Shown piece after piece: positions 9,717 through 16,923 of a DNA stretch of 64,000 nt. Both the position numbers and the translations under genes were made by a program. The notes under the pieces are model-generated. The model was given only the letters and a program-made list of their open reading frames with translations. It did not search any database and was not told the origin of the DNA. This stretch comes from JAISST01 sp050434145 (GTDB lineage Bacteria > Fusobacteriota > Fusobacteriia > Fusobacteriales > Fusobacteriaceae). Location: positions 17,751 to 81,750 of the forward strand of contig NZ_JBNPVX010000007.1 in assembly GCF_050434145.1 (NCBI RefSeq). The letters run 5' to 3'. Positions within the stretch are counted from its first letter, which is position 1, and the number at the start of each line of letters is the position of its first letter.

Positions 9717-9842
9717 AGCAATTTTTCTAAACCTCAATTCTTAATTTTTCAAATCAATTTCTTTTCTCTTAAAATAATAAATTTTTTCCAAAATATTCTA
9801 ATTTATTATTCTCAGACTTTCACTTTTTTTACAAATACTTTA

Positions 9843-11027
9843 TTATTCCTCTATCTCCATAGAAAATCTAAACAAAGTCATTATATCTGTAAATGCTACT
9901 TGCTCATGTTCTTGTATTATTCCAACCCTATCACAATTGTTAGACCATTTAACTTGATACAAAGTTGTCTTGGGAAGATTTAATACTATGATTTCCATTG
10001 TTTCAATATTTATTAAAGAAATGCTCATGCTATAATCTTGGCATATAATATATTTACCATTGGGACTCAATATTCCATTAGTAAAATATTCTATCATGAC
10101 CTCTTTATTTGAGATTTCTTTAGCATCTTTATATATTGAAACAGTTACAGATTCTGCATCCATTTCACTATTCAATAAAACTAAATTTTTTTCATCATCA
10201 ACTGCATAATTTCCAGATAAATTTATAAAATCATTTGTTCCGAAATCATGAAATATTTCATCCCCTTTCTTGAGGTGTAAAGTATATTCTGAAGCCATGT
10301 GTGTATCTTCATCTTGTGGAATGTATTGTAGATAGTATATGTCATTTTCTCGCACTGCTACTTTTGATATTATATTAAACATATTGTGGTCTTTTCTCAC
10401 TTCTGCTATTATTTCTATCTTCTTATTTTCTATATTTATTTTATTTAATCCAACTCCACCACCATATACTCCATTAATAGCATCACCAATTTGATAAACT
10501 ATGTTATTATCATCAATAAACTGTGGATTCATTAAAAAATTATCCTGAGGAGTTGCCAAAACTTCTTTTGTTTTATTTTTTATATCATAAAGGTTTAATG
10601 TATTTCCTTTTAATGTTTCAGCTAATTCTCTGAATCCTGATAATGGCTTTAATTGATGAATATATACTATTTTTTTCCCATCATGAGAAAATTCAACTTC
10701 ACTTCCATAATCAACTTCTGTCATTTCTTTGCTTTCAAGATTCATTATATAGATAATTGGATCTGCATATCTTGGATTTTCTTTTATTTTTTCATGAATT
10801 TTTTCAATCTCATCTTCTCTATCAATAGCATCTCCACCAGATGGAATTTTAAATTCTTTTGCTATGGCAATATCTTTTCCTTCATTATCAAATGACATAT
10901 CTTTGATTATGTAACCTTTTTCATACCATTCATAATATTTTTCTAGTTTGATGCTTTGGCCAAATATTATTTGTCCAAACATTAGTATTGATATCATATA
11001 TATTGATAGTTTCATAATTTTCTTCAT
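9843..11027 (-). CDS. Exported TolB-like beta-propeller protein
   Basis: The signal peptide MKKIMKLSIYMISILMFGQI is followed by repeats of the TolB/WD40-like type: PIIYIMNLESKEMTEVDYGS with EVEFSHDGKKIVYI, then NTLNLYDIKNKTKEVLA with NPQFIDDNNIVYQI, and later GILSPNGKYIICQDYSMSIS with LINIETMEIIVLN. The 'SxDGKxIxYI' signature is typical of TolB-like blades. The start at 11027 has GGGGAT nine bases upstream. No tol or pal genes are nearby, so this is probably a periplasmic binding propeller rather than TolB itself. Confidence 0.75.
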   Translation of the reverse strand: MKKIMKLSIYMISILMFGQIIFGQSIKLEKYYEWYEKGYIIKDMSFDNEGKDIAIAKEFKIPSGGDAIDREDEIEKIHEKIKENPRYADPIIYIMNLESKEMTEVDYGSEVEFSHDGKKIVYIHQLKPLSGFRELAETLKGNTLNLYDIKNKTKEVLATPQDNFLMNPQFIDDNNIVYQIGDAINGVYGGGVGLNKINIENKKIEIIAEVRKDHNMFNIISKVAVRENDIYYLQYIPQDEDTHMASEYTLHLKKGDEIFHDFGTNDFINLSGNYAVDDEKNLVLLNSEMDAESVTVSIYKDAKEISNKEVMIEYFTNGILSPNGKYIICQDYSMSISLINIETMEIIVLNLPKTTLYQVKWSNNCDRVGIIQEHEQVAFTDIMTLFRFSMEIEE

Positions 11028-11108
11028 ATTTATAATCCCCTTTTTATAAAATTTATTTCATTTTTCCATTTATTTTCACAATTTCTTCTTATTTAATCTA
11101 TTATATAA

Positions 11109-11148
11109 TAAAAAACAAGATTTTTCTATAAAAAATCTTGTTTTTTTT
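11109..11148. terminator. Bidirectional rho-independent terminator
   Basis: A perfect 15-bp stem (AAAAACAAGATTTTT and its complement) with a five-base loop and T runs on both sides lies just downstream of the DUF1653 gene and upstream of the propeller gene. Confidence 0.85.
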
Positions 11149-11210
11149 ATTGATATTTCATATTGTAGATATATTGAAGCAAGATGGTTAAATTTCAAAT
11201 CACATTCTTT

Positions 11211-11441
11211 TTATTTTAAAACTAATTCAAATCTATATTTTTGATTGACTTCTGGGTATTTTTCTCTATCAACTTCTGAATCAAACATCTCATATGGCCT
11301 TGCATATATTCCAAAATCTCCATATAAAGCTTGATAAATAACTAATTTTTCTTCTGTTTCTGTGTGTGTTGCTATTGTAATAATCTTATATTCTTTGCCT
11401 TTAAAATGTTTATATATCTGATCTGGCAATATTTCTCTCAT
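11211..11441 (-). CDS. DUF1653 family protein
   Basis: A 76-residue protein beginning MREILPDQIYKHFKGKEYKI, with LVIYQALYGDFGIYARPYEM in the middle. This is the DUF1653 pattern (YxHFKGxxY, VVYxxLYGD..IWVRP). GAGGT lies eight bases upstream of the ATG. It stands between an exported protein and a strong terminator. Members are small cytoplasmic proteins of unknown role and usually stand alone. Confidence 0.9.
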   Translation of the reverse strand: MREILPDQIYKHFKGKEYKIITIATHTETEEKLVIYQALYGDFGIYARPYEMFDSEVDREKYPEVNQKYRFELVLK

Positions 11442-11482
11442 GTGATTACCTCATTTTTTAATTTTACCATAAATAAAGTATC

Positions 11483-12040
11483 TCAAATATCATTTATTAT
11501 TTCTTTAAAAATATCTAGCATCTTTTCTGCATTCTCGATTTTTTCAGAATTTGATGGTCTCTTATTTCTTGAATCTTGATATCTAAAAAATTCATTCTCT
11601 TTAAAATAATAGCTTCTTTTCGTTTTTTTAGTTTTATTTGGATCATATCCATCTTCTGTTATTGGTATGATAAAAATAGCCTCTTCCTCTTTTATCATTG
11701 ACAATTTATTGTCTAGAAAATAATACTCTATAGTACTGTGGCCAACTTCAGCAATAAGTGATGCCTTTATTTTCTCTAATCCTTTTTCAGAATAATAGTA
11801 TATGATTTCCGCTTCATCACTGTATAATTCATTTTTATACGTTTGTTTTGTATCACTCCAATTCTTTATTGCATTTATTCGTTTCACATTAGGATTCAGT
11901 AACTTTCTAACATAATCCTTATATTCTTTATTATCCTCAGTGATTTTCATATTTTCGTAAACTTTTATTTCCTTATTATTTTGAGTCCCAAATAATAGTG
12001 ATGATGCTAATAGTACAATTATTAAAATCAGTTTTTTCAT
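11483..12040 (-). CDS. Small exported protein of unknown function
   Basis: A signal peptide (MKKLILIIVLLASSLLFGTQ) opens 185 residues of mixed alpha/beta sequence with charged C-terminal helices (SNSEKIENAEKMLDIFKEII). AGGGGG lies ahead of the ATG. No family is recognised. It is the last of the minus-strand exported genes before the toxin-antitoxin locus and may be co-transcribed with the DUF1653 gene 41 bases downstream. Confidence 0.7.
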   Translation of the reverse strand: MKKLILIIVLLASSLLFGTQNNKEIKVYENMKITEDNKEYKDYVRKLLNPNVKRINAIKNWSDTKQTYKNELYSDEAEIIYYYSEKGLEKIKASLIAEVGHSTIEYYFLDNKLSMIKEEEAIFIIPITEDGYDPNKTKKTKRSYYFKENEFFRYQDSRNKRPSNSEKIENAEKMLDIFKEIINDI

Positions 12041-12160
12041 TTTTTCCCCCTATCTATTTTTATAACTTTGATTATACCAGAATTACTATATATTGCAACT
12101 ATTATTTAAAACAAAATAATCTCAAACAAAATTTATACTATATCTATTTAAAATATATTA

Positions 12161-12169
12161 TGATATAAT
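12161..12169 (+). promoter_or_regulatory. Extended -10 promoter of the toxin mRNA
   Basis: TGATATAAT is a perfect extended -10 (TG, one base, TATAAT). The -35 position (12141-12146, TATCTA) is weak, as expected for an extended -10 promoter. Transcription is predicted to start at about 12175-12177, right at the first base of the long closing stem. Confidence 0.7.
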
Positions 12170-12173
12170 ATTA

Positions 12174-12297
12174 ATTGGATTGATATCCAAATCCCTTATG
12201 AAATGGAGCGTTATTATCAAATCGCTCTTTTACATGTTCTTATTCTGTTACTATTTTCTAGTAAAGCTTATTAATTAATAAGGACTATCAATCCAAT
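12174..12297 (+). promoter_or_regulatory. Long-range 5'-3' closing stem of the toxin mRNA
   Basis: ATTGGATTGATA (12174-12185) is perfectly complementary to TATCAATCCAAT (12286-12297), enclosing the whole peptide frame. Inside it, CCTTAT (12194-12199, which includes the first two bases of the start codon) can pair with ATAAGG (12278-12283). The folded mRNA would thus hide its start codon, the arrangement known for type I toxin mRNAs such as hok and aapA1. Confidence 0.65.
12198..12278 (+). CDS. Candidate type I toxin: 26-residue hydrophobic peptide
   Basis: A short frame beginning MKWSVIIKSL and ending LVKLIN encodes a single aromatic-rich transmembrane helix (about residues 5-24, many Phe, Tyr, Leu and Ile) flanked by lysines. 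This is the composition of membrane-acting type I toxins such as Ldr, Ibs, TisB and Fst. No Shine-Dalgarno is visible before the ATG, and the start codon is inside a predicted stem. The frame is bracketed by a 12-bp closing stem and followed by a tandem small RNA complementary to it at three places. I infer a toxin; the peptide itself matches no named family I know. Confidence 0.6.
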   Translation: MKWSVIIKSLFYMFLFCYYFLVKLIN

Positions 12298-12328
12298 GAA
12301 AGGTGGTTACTGACACTAGCCCCTTTCA
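12297..12328 (+). promoter_or_regulatory. 3' hairpin of the toxin mRNA, kissing-loop target
   Basis: TGAAAGG (12297-12303) pairs with CCTTTCA (12322-12328), and after a one-base bulge GGTT (12305-12308) pairs with AGCC (12318-12321). The exposed loop is ACTGACACT (12309-12317). Its last eight bases are an exact complement of the eight-base loop of the downstream small RNA. The T-poor tail makes it a weak terminator at best. Confidence 0.6.
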
Positions 12329-12366
12329 CTTAATTATTTTATTAAAATTTGTGTTAGTGTAAAATA

Positions 12367-12395
12367 TTAACTTTTTAATAAGTATGTAGTAGAAT
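12367..12395 (+). promoter_or_regulatory. Promoter of the candidate antitoxin RNA
   Basis: TTAACT (12367-12372) and TAGAAT (12390-12395) are separated by 17 bases. The predicted start, about 12402, is immediately before the first stretch complementary to the toxin message. Confidence 0.5.
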
Positions 12396-12401
12396 TAGAT
12401 T

Positions 12402-12464
12402 GTAAAAAGCGACAATGATAATAAACACCAAGAAAGAGATGTAGTGTCAGACATCTCTTTTTTA
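12402..12464 (+). ncRNA. Candidate antisense RNA antitoxin (about 62 nt)
   Basis: The RNA would run from about 12402 to a rho-independent terminator: a 10-bp stem (12433-12442 with 12451-12460), the loop AGTGTCAG and a T run. Its 5' half is complementary to the toxin frame: TGATAATAA (12416-12424) to 12211-12219, AGCGA (12408-12412) to 12222-12226, and AAAA (12404-12407) to 12228-12231, all in register. The terminator loop (12443-12450) is a perfect complement of the toxin mRNA hairpin loop (12310-12317). Two separate contacts plus a kissing loop recall the Fst/RNAII system of pAD1, but here both RNAs are on the same strand. Confidence 0.6.
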
Positions 12465-12497
12465 TAACTTAATAATTTTTTTATAAAAACACACAAC

Positions 12498-12540
12498 ACC
12501 ACCTAATCTGGGTTAATCTCAGATAAGAGGTGGTTTTATT
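12498..12540 (+). terminator. Hairpin with T-rich tail
   Basis: ACCACCT (12498-12504) pairs with AGGTGGT (12528-12534), with an inner ATCTG/CAGAT helix, and TTTTATTTT follows. It can act as a back-up terminator for the small RNA on the plus strand. AGGTGGTT also occurs at 12301-12308 in the toxin mRNA. Confidence 0.5.
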
Positions 12541-12560
12541 TTATGATATTATTATTAATA

Positions 12561-12596
12561 AAAAACAACTCTCATACTATATATAGAGTTGTTTTT
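12561..12596. terminator. Bidirectional terminator downstream of the caspase-like gene
   Basis: AAAAACAACTCT pairs with AGAGTTGTTTTT over 12 bp around a 12-base AT loop. It sits 24 bases beyond the minus-strand stop of the caspase-like gene and separates that operon from the toxin-antitoxin locus. Confidence 0.8.
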
Positions 12597-12619
12597 CTGA
12601 TTATTTTAGTTATATAATT

Positions 12620-13225
12620 TTAATCACCAATTACAAATTCTAACTTTAATTCTTTGCTTAATGTTTTAATTTGTGATGTAATTCTTTCTTTCATTTTTTC
12701 TACACCTTTTTTATCAAAAGTAAAAATCTGCATTGCATCAAAATTAAGTATATCACATGCAGATGATCTAACCCAATCTACTTCTGTTTTATATCCAATT
12801 ACTGCGAGTGCTTTAGTTTTTTTTATAAAATCTTTAATTTCTTTTGCAGGTGCACCTAAAGTCGAACAAGTTCCAAAATAAAGAACTTTATTTTGACATT
12901 TATCTTTTAGTATATCTCCTAGTTCTTCTAAAGTAAATTTTTTCTTTTGAGGTAACAATATTGCACCTTCTTCTCCATGACATGCAAAATACAATATTGG
13001 ATATTTATCATGTATTGCTTTGTTACTATGCCATTTTTTCAAGTAAAACTCATATTCTTCTTTTGTCGCTGCATCATGACATATAAATTTGGCATATGTA
13101 TTGTTTTTAATTATTTCTAGCACTGGCACTATTGAGGACTTTTCATTAATTCCACTATAATCCCATAACCCTTCAATACAATATATTCCTTGATTTCTAA
13201 GATATTCTTCTTCTAACTTTGCCAT
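12620..13225 (-). CDS. Caspase-like (clan CD) cysteine protease, last gene of a KAP operon
   Basis: A 201-residue protein with the clan CD dyad pattern: a hydrophobic strand then His-Gly (PILYFACHGEEG, His83) and a second hydrophobic strand ending in the nucleophile (KVLYFGTCSTLG, Cys120). The N-terminus (GIYCIEGLWDYSG) and this arrangement resemble, from memory, proteins annotated DUF6642. The ATG at 13225 has GGAG five bases upstream. It follows the septoil-knot gene by 12 bases and so is co-transcribed with it and the KAP NTPase. Caspase-like and CHAT proteases are recurrent effectors in bacterial conflict systems. The protease call is by motif only; catalysis is unproven. Confidence 0.65.
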   Translation of the reverse strand: MAKLEEEYLRNQGIYCIEGLWDYSGINEKSSIVPVLEIIKNNTYAKFICHDAATKEEYEFYLKKWHSNKAIHDKYPILYFACHGEEGAILLPQKKKFTLEELGDILKDKCQNKVLYFGTCSTLGAPAKEIKDFIKKTKALAVIGYKTEVDWVRSSACDILNFDAMQIFTFDKKGVEKMKERITSQIKTLSKELKLEFVIGD

Positions 13226-13237
13226 CAATACTCCTTA

Positions 13238-13558
13238 TTATCCTAGTCTATTGGTCCAGGGACTACTTTTTTTCCATTTGGCTCTTGATTCACTGCTAAC
13301 TTTACATACCTTTATGTCTGCTTGTGATTCACTAGTTACCCAATATATTTTTACTGTTGCTCTTGATTCACTATCAGTAAAATACCATAACGCATCTCCT
13401 TTTGCTCTTGATTCTGCACTTACTTCTGCATAAAGCAAATCTGCTCTTGACTCACTTGTTACAGCACATACTTTAACTGTTGCTCTTGATGCTGATTTTA
13501 CCACACATACTTTTGCCATATTTTTCGTCTTTTTAGCTATATTTTTTACTAAAAACAC
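13238..13558 (-). CDS. DUF6150 / 7(1) septoil-knot repeat protein
   Basis: The product is six near-identical 13-residue units, each a beta strand followed by SESRA: SASRA at 22-26, SESRA at 35-39, AESRA at 48-52, SESRA at 63-67, SESQA at 76-80, SESRA at 89-93. This matches the DUF6150 'septoil knot' family, whose small members are predicted, and I recall one solved, as a 7(1)-knotted fold. The start is probably GTG at 13558 (AGAGG five bases upstream); an ATG at 13519 would remove a lysine-rich leader. It lies between a KAP NTPase and a caspase-like protease in one operon. Its role there is unknown: sensor, scaffold or protease substrate. Confidence 0.75.
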   Translation of the reverse strand: MFLVKNIAKKTKNMAKVCVVKSASRATVKVCAVTSESRADLLYAEVSAESRAKGDALWYFTDSESRATVKIYWVTSESQADIKVCKVSSESRAKWKKSSPWTNRLG

Positions 13559-13654
13559 TCCCTCCTCTTTTTTGATTTATTTTTTAAAATTATTTACTGA
13601 TCAAATGATATTAAGTATCAAATTACAGAATGAAGTAACGTTGATATATCTCTT

Positions 13655-15397
13655 TTATTCCAATTCATTGTAAATACTATCAAAATTTTTAATCATATGG
13701 TCTATTGATTTTTTCAGAATAGGATATAGGCTCATAAAATCACTTTCTTTCTTCACTCCTGATATTTGGTACCTATTATAATCTTCATGACTAAATTTAC
13801 ATTTATTTGCACAAACATCTGTGTATTCATTTGCATACTTTATTAAGTCCTCGTCATTTACACCATAAATTCTACTTATTACCCTTATAGAGCTTTTATT
13901 ACATATTAATAAACCCATATTAAAAAATTGCTCATCATCATTTTTATCTACAAGATATACATCTATTGCTCTACTTCTCAATTTATATTCAAAATACATG
14001 CTACTACCAAAATCTACTTTAATTCTGTCATAAATTATTTTGAATAATTCCCAAATCTCGTCCTCAATCCATTCAAATAATTTTTCTAATTTGTCAGGAT
14101 TGGCCTCAAATGTTCCTCTCTTTACTTCAGCAACTTCTGTATTTCCTATTGAAGTTACTTTTGAAAATGATATAATTTCAAAAAAATTATCTATTTCATG
14201 TGTTGTAATTTCATTATCATCATCACTATCAATTACCTTAATCAAATTTTTTACAAATTCTGCAATATTTTCTATCTTATCTTCAGTATTTAGTTTTAAT
14301 TTTTCTTTTAATTCCATATCATCATTTAAACTTTCATAGTTTGCTAATATTTTTAGTTTTTCTATGCTATGGCTATTCCTTTCTAATCTTGCAAAATAGT
14401 TGTAAAGATTATCAAAATGCATTTGCATACATATAACACCAAATAACAATTTTTGCCTAATCATAGGTTCCATGTCAACAATCACTTCTCTTACAATTAT
14501 ATCAAGTAATAGAAAAGTATTAAAAAGTCTTTTCATACTTCTAGGATTACATCCAATGGAAGATTCTATTAAATTCACATATTTCTCTATCATTTCTTCA
14601 TCTACATTGGTATTTGTTTTCTCCAACATTTCCCCAACAAACTTATTTATTGTATATTGAGACACTGGCATTTTAAAAGGAAGTTGAATCATTTTATCAA
14701 AGAAACTTTTACCTTTTTGAGCACCAATTGTTTCTCCAAACTTCTGTTTTATCCCCTGAGTCACTATTTCATAATCTATTGCTAATACATAGACACAATT
14801 CTTACAATCCATAAAAATCTTCATTACCTCTAGCAATTCCACTGCTTTTTCTGGTTGTAATCGATCTAAGTCATCAATGAATATAACAACTCTATCTTTA
14901 TTTTCTTTTGATAATTTGTCATCTATTGCATTTTGAAATTTATTCTTTAGATTTTTAATAGCATTTGCTGTCCCTTCATTTAGAGAATAAAGTCCTTCTT
15001 GGACTAAAGTCGCGGCTGCACTACCACCAACTTTATCTGCTGCCATTACAGCTAATTTCTTACCAATATTACCAATCATCTCCTGGACTTTCAATTTATC
15101 TTCTGTTAATTCGCTTACGAGACTACTTATCATTGATATTGCTAAATTTTCATTCATTTGAAATTGAGAAAATTGCCATGTATTAAACCAAATTGTAAAG
15201 ACTTTATCTGATATGAAATTTTTTAGTAGTTGCATCATACTTGTTTTGCCAGATCCCCAATCACCTTGGATTGAAATAGTAATAGGAGTACTACATTCAG
15301 TGATAAATTGTCCTAATCCATTAATATATTTTGATATTCCAAAACTATCTTCTGATATATCTGACAAAGCTTCATCTTTATACCCTTTTCTAAACAA
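13655..15397 (-). CDS. KAP-family P-loop NTPase, first gene of the operon
   Basis: The Walker A motif GDWGSGKTS is at residues 45-53 and Walker B VVIFIDDLDRL is at about 170-180 with the DDLDR signature of KAP NTPases (Kidins220/ARMS and PifA). An insert of alanine- and glycine-rich helices (KKLAVMAADKVGGSAAATLV) replaces the transmembrane segments seen in many members, so this one looks soluble. The C-terminal 300 residues are a helical domain of unknown function. The start is a TTG at 15397 with GGAAG nine bases upstream, overlapping a five-codon out-of-frame ATG frame (MKFV, then stop). The septoil-knot gene starts 96 bases beyond its stop. PifA-like members act in phage exclusion, hence the defence inference. 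Confidence 0.85.
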   Translation of the reverse strand: MFRKGYKDEALSDISEDSFGISKYINGLGQFITECSTPITISIQGDWGSGKTSMMQLLKNFISDKVFTIWFNTWQFSQFQMNENLAISMISSLVSELTEDKLKVQEMIGNIGKKLAVMAADKVGGSAAATLVQEGLYSLNEGTANAIKNLKNKFQNAIDDKLSKENKDRVVIFIDDLDRLQPEKAVELLEVMKIFMDCKNCVYVLAIDYEIVTQGIKQKFGETIGAQKGKSFFDKMIQLPFKMPVSQYTINKFVGEMLEKTNTNVDEEMIEKYVNLIESSIGCNPRSMKRLFNTFLLLDIIVREVIVDMEPMIRQKLLFGVICMQMHFDNLYNYFARLERNSHSIEKLKILANYESLNDDMELKEKLKLNTEDKIENIAEFVKNLIKVIDSDDDNEITTHEIDNFFEIISFSKVTSIGNTEVAEVKRGTFEANPDKLEKLFEWIEDEIWELFKIIYDRIKVDFGSSMYFEYKLRSRAIDVYLVDKNDDEQFFNMGLLICNKSSIRVISRIYGVNDEDLIKYANEYTDVCANKCKFSHEDYNRYQISGVKKESDFMSLYPILKKSIDHMIKNFDSIYNELE

Positions 15398-15960
15398 ATT
15401 TCATCACTTCCTTTGTAATTAATAAAATACCTATTATCTCTTATTTTTAATATATTTTCTTACTCAAGACTTTTATAATATCTTTTCTGTGGTTTATTTT
15501 ACAAACCTATATTCAATATTCTAGGTGATTCTATCTGTTTCTTTGTTTTCATATTGATAATCTTCCATACTATCATATTCTTTAACAATTTTGACTAATT
15601 ACTATCTTTCATGAACATAAGTCTTTGTCATTATCCTAGCAATATTGACTATCTTTTTCTTGGTAGAACTTGAAAGCTGCTCTTAAACCATCAAACATAT
15701 CTTATATATATTATATTATTTTTATTTTCTACCATAAATTAGATAAAGATGTACTTTTTTTAAAATTTATTAATGAATTACACTTAAAAAAGTTAAGAAT
15801 AGGATTAAAACTTTTTCATTTTTTAATTATCTTACTTTGTCAATTTTTAGTAATAATATTATTTTTATGTTCTCTACTTAAGATTACAGATAGGTTTTAA
15901 TAATTATAATTTAACTTTTGTATTTTCTTTCACAAGAGTAATTTTATCATATTAAAAATC
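15398..15960. other. Non-coding AT-rich interval upstream of the KAP operon
   Basis: No convincing gene. On the minus strand a 20-codon frame from 15698 (MFDGLRAAFKFYQEKD) ends at 15636 and is followed by frames full of stops, which looks like a gene remnant. A 76-codon plus-strand frame at 15670-15900 has no ribosome site and biased AT-rich composition. The promoter of the KAP operon must be here but I cannot fix it. Confidence 0.4.
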
Positions 15961-15963
15961 AAT

Positions 15964-16016
15964 TTGCAATGTTTTTATATTGCAAAATAATTGCATTTTT
16001 TATTTATATTTGCAAT
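15964..16016 (+). promoter_or_regulatory. Cluster of TTGCAAT-type repeats (candidate operator)
   Basis: TTGCAAT at 15964-15970, ATTGCAA at 15979-15985, ATTGCAT at 15990-15996 and TTGCAAT at 16010-16016 form inverted and direct copies of one motif immediately upstream of the ribbon-helix-helix gene. Such regulators usually bind repeated sites in their own promoter. Confidence 0.5.
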
Positions 16017-16046
16017 TATAATTGATTATATAAGTGAGGTGAGTTT

Positions 16047-16253
16047 ATGTTTAAAATAGAAAAAGGTTATGATACTATCACTAAAACATTTAGATTACCC
16101 GAAGAAATGGTAATTCAATTAGAAAAAATAGCTCACACAAATAAACTTTCATTAAATCAGCTCGTTATTCAATGTTTAAATTTTGCAATTAATAACCTAG
16201 TAGAAGAAGATACTGATAAAAATAGAACAAGTAAACCAACAGATATAAAATAA
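16047..16253 (+). CDS. Ribbon-helix-helix DNA-binding protein
   Basis: A 68-residue protein with the Arc/MetJ-type pattern: a short strand (ITKTFRLPEEM), then helix, turn and helix (VIQLEKIAHTNKLSLNQLVI followed by QCLNFAINNL). The tail is hydrophilic and probably disordered. GAGGTGAG precedes the ATG. It stands alone; no toxin frame follows before the terminator at 16266. The TTGCAAT cluster directly upstream suggests autoregulation. It could be a solitary antitoxin-like repressor or a regulator of the adjacent KAP operon, which is divergently transcribed. Confidence 0.75.
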   Translation: MFKIEKGYDTITKTFRLPEEMVIQLEKIAHTNKLSLNQLVIQCLNFAINNLVEEDTDKNRTSKPTDIK

Positions 16254-16265
16254 TTTTTTCTTAAC

Positions 16266-16304
16266 AAAAAACAAGTGAAGAACACTGGTCTTACTTGTTT
16301 TTTT
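16266..16304 (+). terminator. Rho-independent terminator of the RHH gene
   Basis: AAAAACAAGT and ACTTGTTTTT form a 10-bp or longer stem with T-run, 12 bases after the stop codon. Confidence 0.8.
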
Positions 16305-16923
16305 GTTTTAATTAAGCCAATATATTATTTTATACTATTCTGATACATGTTTTAATCTCATTTTCTATTTACATGATTTCACATCTTTATTACAACTTGT
16401 TTACCTATTTTAATTTTTTCTAAAGCATGATAATGCTTCTTACTGATTATCAGATATTATTGCAATTAATATATAGTAATTCATTCTTAGAGTGAAGTAC
16501 TAATCCAAATAATATAATTTAAAAAATATACTATATATTTATCTTTTTTAATTTTCGACATATCCATGTCAAAAAACGTATGTATAATAAAAAAATAACA
16601 GGCAATCTAAACTATAAAATTTTATTTATTATTTTTTCAAAATATTTGTGATATCAGTAATTTTTCTGTGATTTGGAAATTGTTATCAGTTAGCAAAACA
16701 GATGTCTAAGGTATGAGTTATATTTATGTGGATAGTAAGTTGTATGGCAAGTCACAAGTAGTATCAACTTCAAAAGTGCTACAGACATATCAATCCACTG
16801 ACATCATCTAAACAAAGTACAGCTAATGAAAGAATAAGAGTTAATAAATGGATAAAAGCTTGATTTACAAGACAATAATTAGTTTGCAACACCTTAAATA
16901 AAAAATAATAGTAGGAGGGCAAT
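16305..16923. other. Non-coding interval before the autotransporter gene
   Basis: About 620 bases of AT-rich sequence. A 32-codon frame at about 16714-16812 (MSYIYVDSKLYGKSQVVSTS) and an overlapping frame containing KQSTANERIRVNKWIKA (ending about 16863) look like remnants of one short coding region broken by a frameshift. I do not recognise it. The autotransporter promoter is expected here. Confidence 0.35.

Noticed and set aside
12174..12464. Reading the structured region as a housekeeping RNA (6S, RNase P, tmRNA, SRP) or a riboswitch.
   Set aside because: None of the conserved cores of those RNAs is present; a coding frame enclosed by the stem and the small-RNA complementarity explain the structure better.
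15670..15900. A 76-codon plus-strand frame upstream of the RHH gene.
   Set aside because: No ribosome site, highly AT-driven composition, no recognisable fold.
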